Assembly: GCA_902462475.1 (NCBI GenBank)
Contig: CABQCB010000009.1
Coordinates: forward strand, 1-18,078
Source of the DNA: an uncultured Oscillibacter sp.
GTDB taxonomy: Bacteria; Bacillota_A; Clostridia; Oscillospirales; Oscillospiraceae
DNA length: 18,078 bases
Direction: 5' to 3'
Below the pieces are notes generated by a model, which was not told the DNA's origin, did no database searches, and worked only from the letters and a program-made list of their open reading frames with translations. A program made the translations under genes and the position numbers. Below, piece after piece: positions 14,927 through 18,078 of the stretch (position 1 is the stretch's first letter; each line of letters opens with the position of its first letter).

Positions 14927-14950
14927 TGGCAGCGGGTGAAGGATTCGAAC
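14927..14950 (-). other. 3'-end remnant of a tRNA gene: putative prophage attachment site
   Basis: Read on the minus strand, 24 nt match the 3' end of a tRNA: G, the T loop TTCGAAT, the 3' T-stem strand CCTTC, the acceptor strand ACCCGCT, discriminator G and CCA. The 5' side of the T stem is missing: the bases before the loop (GCCT) do not pair with CCTTC, and no D or anticodon arm follows upstream. This is what an integrase acting at a tRNA 3' end leaves at the far junction, with the intact tRNA at the other end of the element. The isoacceptor cannot be fixed; discriminator G is compatible with Gln among others. Confidence 0.8.
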
Positions 14951-14977
14951 AGGCTCAAAATTCCGAAAATACGCTGT

Positions 14978-15029
14978 AATATCAATGTGTTTTCATCGAT
15001 ATTAGCATTTTTGTTAGCAATATGTGCTA
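14978..15029. repeat. Inverted and direct repeats just inside the attachment site
   Basis: A 10-bp stem (14978-14987 with 14994-15003, one wobble pair) has a 6-nt loop. Two TTAGCA direct repeats (15002-15007 and 15014-15019) lie 12 bp apart, the second inside a TAGCA/TGCTA dyad (15015-15029). No T run follows, so a terminator for the cargo gene is doubtful. Integrase arm sites are one possibility. Confidence 0.4.
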
Positions 15030-15070
15030 CCATCTTGGCAAACTGTGCATAAACATTACTACTAAGCCAA

Positions 15071-15907
15071 TCAAAGTCTTCCCCCGATAGAAAATTTTAA
15101 AAACTCTTCTTTCTCCTTATTGAATCCGTTACGATTATATTTCAAATACAACTTTAGTGGGTCCAATACTTCTTTATACGCCGAGGCAACAAAGCCTGTT
15201 TCCCCATTATAAAGATACTCCATTTTTACTGCACGCTGATTTAATTTTAATACATCGTCTGCGGATTCAACCTTTGCATACAGAAGATTGTTTTGTTCAA
15301 CTAAGCCAATCGGATATGTATTAGGAATAAGCAAAAGCGCGGCGATTGGAGATATTGGTGCTACTATTGTTTTCTTTCCACAGCTTTCAACATAATAAAA
15401 GCAACTTCTAGGTACTACAAATTGGCATGTGCTTTTATTTATTAAAACGGTAAATTTATAATCAGACAAATAATCATCTATGGCTCCAGTATTTAGCAAT
15501 CCGCTCATTATTACTGTTCTCTGTATCTCTTTAGCCTCTTCTAGTGATAAACCAGTTTTTTCACGAATTATGTCAAGTGCCATATCACTCCTTGTCAAAG
15601 AGGCCTTTATATAGGTCTTAGCCGTTTTTACATCATCCTGTGAAATTTTAATAGAGTCACTTTCCCCATTTGCAAATTTTAGGATTTCTGCATTCAACTT
15701 TGCTATAGGTCCTTCTACTAATCGGCTAAGTTCCTGTTCCAATACGTCTGGATATCTGCCTCTTTCAATACCCAGTTTTTTTGGTGCAGCGCATCTAATC
15801 TCTCCCGTTTTAAAAGAAAGATAATATACCGTTTGATTATTCTTCTGATCCGGATTGCAAAAACGCTTGGATATTCCCTTTGGAAGCTGAATATGTGAAT
15901 TTACCAT
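15071..15907 (-). CDS. DUF4238-like protein, AT-rich prophage cargo gene
   Basis: The 278-residue soluble protein has no signal peptide or membrane segment. The opening SHIQLPKGISKRFCNP resembles the HxxPxxxLxxF start of DUF4238 proteins, and the later block FVVPRSCFYYV...APISPIAALLLIP resembles that family's conserved C-terminal half, though the usual SDNP-like residues are absent. The biochemical function of DUF4238 is unknown to me. Composition is strikingly AT-rich (my hand count of two 60-nt lines gives 36% GC) against about 60-70% in neighbours. It has its own near-consensus promoter and an AAGGTG ribosome site 8 nt before ATG 15907. Placement between lysin and attachment site marks it as a prophage cargo (moron) gene. 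A phage-exclusion or defence role is only a hypothesis. Confidence 0.8.
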   Translation of the reverse strand: MVNSHIQLPKGISKRFCNPDQKNNQTVYYLSFKTGEIRCAAPKKLGIERGRYPDVLEQELSRLVEGPIAKLNAEILKFANGESDSIKISQDDVKTAKTYIKASLTRSDMALDIIREKTGLSLEEAKEIQRTVIMSGLLNTGAIDDYLSDYKFTVLINKSTCQFVVPRSCFYYVESCGKKTIVAPISPIAALLLIPNTYPIGLVEQNNLLYAKVESADDVLKLNQRAVKMEYLYNGETGFVASAYKEVLDPLKLYLKYNRNGFNKEKEEFLKFSIGGRL

Positions 15908-15937
15908 TTCACTTCACCTTACGAATTTGATAAATTC

Positions 15938-15966
15938 ATTATACAGTTTACTTTTTCTTTATTCAA
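15938..15966 (-). promoter_or_regulatory. Strong sigma-A promoter of the prophage cargo gene
   Basis: On the minus strand TTGAAT (15966-15961), a 17-nt spacer and a consensus TATAAT (15943-15938). It lies in the 98-bp AT-rich gap after the lysin gene, 30 nt before the start codon, so the gene can be expressed in the lysogen independently of late transcription. Confidence 0.85.
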
Positions 15967-16005
15967 ACATCTTTGCAGAATACCTTTCAATATTTACAAT
16001 TATTT

Positions 16006-17364
16006 TTATACCAGGTTGGCCCATTTAGCCAAACGGTAAATAACTAACATTAGTTGATGTCTTGTTACTGCATCACCCAGATTCATGGCTCCGTCGGCAT
16101 ACCCTTCCATAATACCAGCAGACTGTGCCCATGTTACCGCCTGCTCCAGTTCGACGTCCACAGCGGGCTCCTGGGGCGTCTCAGGCACCCAGGGGATGCC
16201 CAGGTAATCCGTGATGCCCCGGGCCTCCGCCTCGGCCACAGACGCCCTCCAGGCGTCCGATCTGAGGTTTTTGACGTCGTTTTCATTGGTGTGGAAGGCG
16301 TGTTCGATGAGCACCGCCGGAGCCACCGTGTGCTTGAGGACGTACAGTGACGGGTCATAGACGATCGATCTCGAGCGCACCGCCGTTCCCGTCTCCCGTA
16401 CCCGGGCCAGGATCGCCTGGGCCGCCTGCTCCCGCTCGCCGCCGGCGCCGTAGACATATGCGCTCCAGCCCCGTGCGCTGGACCAGCCGCTGCCGCCCGC
16501 TGCGTTGGAGTGCAAGGACACAAACAGATTCAGGCCCTGGATCTTGTTGGCCACGGCGCACCGCTCCGCCAGAGACACCGCCGCCCCGTCCGGCCGGGTT
16601 TCCACCACCGCCACGCCGCAGCGGCGCAGGTGGGCGCCGATCCGCTTTGCCATATCCAAGCAGAACTCGTGCTCGTAATAGGTCCCGTCCGGGCTCTTAT
16701 TGGCCAGGTTGGAGGCATCATGCCCCGCGTCCAGCACCAAGGTCTTTCCGGCGCCGTCGGTGTCCGAATCGGACACATCCTTGAGGTGGACCACGATGTA
16801 AAACGGCATCACCCGGTCCGGATCGCAGGCAAAGCCGGAGCCGTCCTTATTCTGGTAGCATGTGCTGCCGCCGCCGTCCAGCATGACGGCCGCGGCCCAA
16901 CCGGCAGCCGTCAGCACGTCCCGCAGCTCCTCCGGCGTGTAGGCCACCTCCGTGGCGATGTAAGCAAATCTGCCCTCCTTGGCCCCGATGGCCTGCCGGG
17001 GCCTGGAGCCGCCCATGTCCGCGCCGTAGTTGAGATCATCCACCGGCACGCCGTCCACGATCAGATGGACGCACTCGATGTGGTTGCTCTTGTCGCTGGG
17101 CAGCTTGGCCATAGCGTAGTCCTGGGCGTCGCTGCTCCAGGCCATGCCGTAGGTGGTATAGTCCGGGGCGCAGTAGGTGACGCCGTCCGCCCGCAGATGG
17201 CAGCAGGCCTGGTAGCTGCTCAGATAGATAGGTCCGCCCAGGGCGAAGCTGCCGCCGGTCTCTGCGAGGATCTTGTCCATATCCCGCTGGGGATAGCGTT
17301 TGGTATTGTGATAGATCTGGATGCGCTGGATCTTGTCCAGCGCGATGGTTTCCGCATACTGCAT
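16006..17364 (-). CDS. Two-domain phage lysin: phosphodiester-glycosidase-like (NAGPA) domain fused to Amidase_3
   Basis: The 452-residue protein has three parts. Residues about 45-196 resemble the NAGPA/DUF2233 domain: YGMAWS, a GxxRPRQAIG stretch, and the signature VMLDGGGSTCY (160-170). Residues 207-390 are an N-acetylmuramoyl-L-alanine amidase (Amidase_3) with zinc ligands His215 (LDAGHD), Glu231 and His285 (SLHSNA) and catalytic Glu354 (LIEHAFHTN). Residues 404-452 form a short wall-binding-like module related to the end of the M15 peptidase. The ATG at 17364 has GGAGG 6 nt upstream. Holin and small protein genes precede it. It probably cuts host wall at lysis after holin release. GC drops from about 70% to 48% where the last module begins. 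Confidence 0.88.
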   Translation of the reverse strand: MQYAETIALDKIQRIQIYHNTKRYPQRDMDKILAETGGSFALGGPIYLSSYQACCHLRADGVTYCAPDYTTYGMAWSSDAQDYAMAKLPSDKSNHIECVHLIVDGVPVDDLNYGADMGGSRPRQAIGAKEGRFAYIATEVAYTPEELRDVLTAAGWAAAVMLDGGGSTCYQNKDGSGFACDPDRVMPFYIVVHLKDVSDSDTDGAGKTLVLDAGHDASNLANKSPDGTYYEHEFCLDMAKRIGAHLRRCGVAVVETRPDGAAVSLAERCAVANKIQGLNLFVSLHSNAAGGSGWSSARGWSAYVYGAGGEREQAAQAILARVRETGTAVRSRSIVYDPSLYVLKHTVAPAVLIEHAFHTNENDVKNLRSDAWRASVAEAEARGITDYLGIPWVPETPQEPAVDVELEQAVTWAQSAGIMEGYADGAMNLGDAVTRHQLMLVIYRLAKWANLV

Positions 17365-17422
17365 ATGATACCTCCCAATGAAAGGGCGGCAGGCAGGATC
17401 ACCCCCGCCTGCCGCCGGCAGC

Positions 17423-17635
17423 TTAGTTGTCCCGAACCCGGATAGCGCTGACGCAGTAGCCCAGCTCGTCATAGGTGAAGTCGTAGTCGCCGCGCCGAAC
17501 GGTGCGGCCGGCAAAGTCCTCACGCCGGGACATGTCGGGCACACCCTTGGCCCGCTCGGGCTGGGGCTGCTCCACATGGCCCTCCGCCATTTCCGCCTCA
17601 GTCCAGCCAGCAGTCACATTTTTCTTCTCGTCCAT
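17423..17635 (-). CDS. Small phage protein of unknown function
   Basis: This is a 70-residue acidic-to-neutral hydrophilic protein (MDEKKNVTAGWTEAEM... ending YDFTYDELGYCVSAIRVRDN) with no membrane segment or known motif that I recognise. The ATG at 17635 has GGGAG 8-9 nt upstream. The same ribosome-site region overlaps the holin stop codon, so the gene is tightly linked to the holin. It sits 58 nt before the lysin start in the lysis module. A structural or lysis-timing accessory role is possible but unsupported. Confidence 0.65.
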   Translation of the reverse strand: MDEKKNVTAGWTEAEMAEGHVEQPQPERAKGVPDMSRREDFAGRTVRRGDYDFTYDELGYCVSAIRVRDN

Positions 17636-17649
17636 ACTATGTACTCCCT

Positions 17650-18078
17650 TCAAGATGTTTTATCCTCACCGTCTGTGACGGATGTAGGCTTATCGTTGGT
17701 ATCTTCGCCTACCAGCTTGTCCCCTGCGGTGTCGATGGCCGCCTGGCTGATCTCCAGGATCTTAGTGAGCCACGCAGGCACCGGTGCGCCCAGGTTGACT
17801 GCGTGCTCCAGGAGACTCCCCAGCTCCCCGATGACGTACCACACGATCACCAGCGGCCCCAGCAGCACGGAGTAGTCAAACGGCAGGTCGATCCCGGGGA
17901 TGTTGGCGATCACGGTGGCAATCAGCCAATCAGCCACCAGGGCGATGCATACCACCAGGATCATGCCGCCCTTGTGCCAAGCTCCCTCTCTCATTTTGGC
18001 GCTGGACCATCGGCCGTCCTTGGCTGCTGCGGCGCTGCCGATGAGCCAGTCGGCCAGCATGAGCAGCACCCAGGCCAC
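17650..18078 (-). CDS. Phage holin (toxin-secretion/phage-lysis holin family), 5' end outside window
   Basis: At least 142 residues of the protein are present and the reading frame stays open to the right edge, so the true start is missing. Visible features are a membrane segment VAWVLLMLADWLIG followed by a charged loop with KDGRWSSAKMREGAWHKGG, a second segment (MILVVCIALVADWLIATVIA), a third (VLLGPLVIVWYVIGELGSLLEHA), and a hydrophilic acidic C-terminus (GEDTNDKP). The order is typical of the Phage_holin_4 / TcdE-like family, where an aspartate-bearing first helix precedes the D/KG...S loop. Its job is to permeabilise the membrane and time lysis with the downstream lysin. Confidence 0.85.
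   Translation of the reverse strand: MAWVLLMLADWLIGSAAAAKDGRWSSAKMREGAWHKGGMILVVCIALVADWLIATVIANIPGIDLPFDYSVLLGPLVIVWYVIGELGSLLEHAVNLGAPVPAWLTKILEISQAAIDTAGDKLVGEDTNDKPTSVTDGEDKTS

Larger units (their letters stand above)
14927..18078. mobile_element. Left end of an integrated prophage (continues beyond the window)
   Basis: From the tRNA remnant to the right edge, all genes run leftward as a late phage module: holin, small protein, two-domain lysin, then an AT-rich cargo gene next to the attachment site. Lysis genes followed by cargo at the attR side is a common prophage order. Structural genes, integrase and the intact tRNA should lie to the right, outside the window. The junction assignment rests on the tRNA remnant and on gene content. 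Confidence 0.75.

Noticed and set aside
14927..15030. Complete tRNA gene at the attachment site
   Set aside because: The T stem does not close beyond the loop and no anticodon or D arm can be folded from the following AT-rich sequence; only the 3' end is present.
15061..15311. 12-bp direct repeat ACTAAGCCAATC at 15061-15072 and 15300-15311
   Set aside because: One copy is inside coding sequence and the other overlaps the stop codon region; no target-site or recombination context, so probably chance in AT-rich DNA.
1..18078. CRISPR array or insertion sequence
   Set aside because: No regularly spaced repeat series and no transposase gene or terminal inverted repeats were found on either strand.

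Overview
The window looks like chromosomal DNA from a GC-rich, Gram-positive gut-type Clostridia (Oscillospiraceae-like; this is inference). The signs are coding DNA of roughly 60% GC or more, strong AGGAGG-type ribosome sites, sigma-A promoters in AT-rich gaps, and a TetR/MerR/GntR/XRE-controlled transporter repertoire. It is a run of small, locally regulated transport-and-catabolism operons, ending on the right in the end of an integrated prophage.

Layout. (1) Positions 1-770, minus strand: a TetR repressor followed 2 nt later by the N-terminus of a membrane-anchored protein, probably an efflux adaptor; tetR has a sigma-A promoter inside a long inverted repeat. (2) 957-4296: a DASS/SLC13-like transporter and an alpha/beta-hydrolase form a minus-strand operon, divergent from an XRE-cupin regulator with a perfect consensus promoter. 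(3) 4385-9340: a MerR regulator diverges from a plus-strand cluster (Cys/Met-type PLP enzyme, MFS permease, sodium:solute symporter). The PLP enzyme gene has a textbook MerR-type promoter with a 19-bp spacer. (4) 9417-13242, minus strand: GntR/UTRA regulator, glutamate-transporter-fold symporter, Asp/Glu-racemase-family protein and TauE/SafE permease. The transporter and the racemase both have unusual residues at positions that normally define substrate or catalysis. (5) 13504-14716: a CmpB-type membrane protein and an M15 peptidase. (6) 14927-18078: the left end of a prophage. A 24-bp 3' remnant of a tRNA gene, still followed by its terminator, marks the junction. Inside it, read leftward, are a holin (cut by the window edge), a small unknown protein, a two-domain lysin (phosphodiester-glycosidase-like domain plus Amidase_3) and an AT-rich DUF4238-like cargo gene with its own strong promoter.

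The most notable region is 14927-16150. An AT-rich, independently promoted cargo gene lies between the lysin and the tRNA attachment site. The base-composition step falls inside the lysin gene, at the start of its C-terminal wall-binding-like module. A related module ends the M15 peptidase on the other side of the attachment site. This suggests a swappable cargo slot at the prophage end. A defence or exclusion role for the cargo gene is a hypothesis and is not shown by the sequence.
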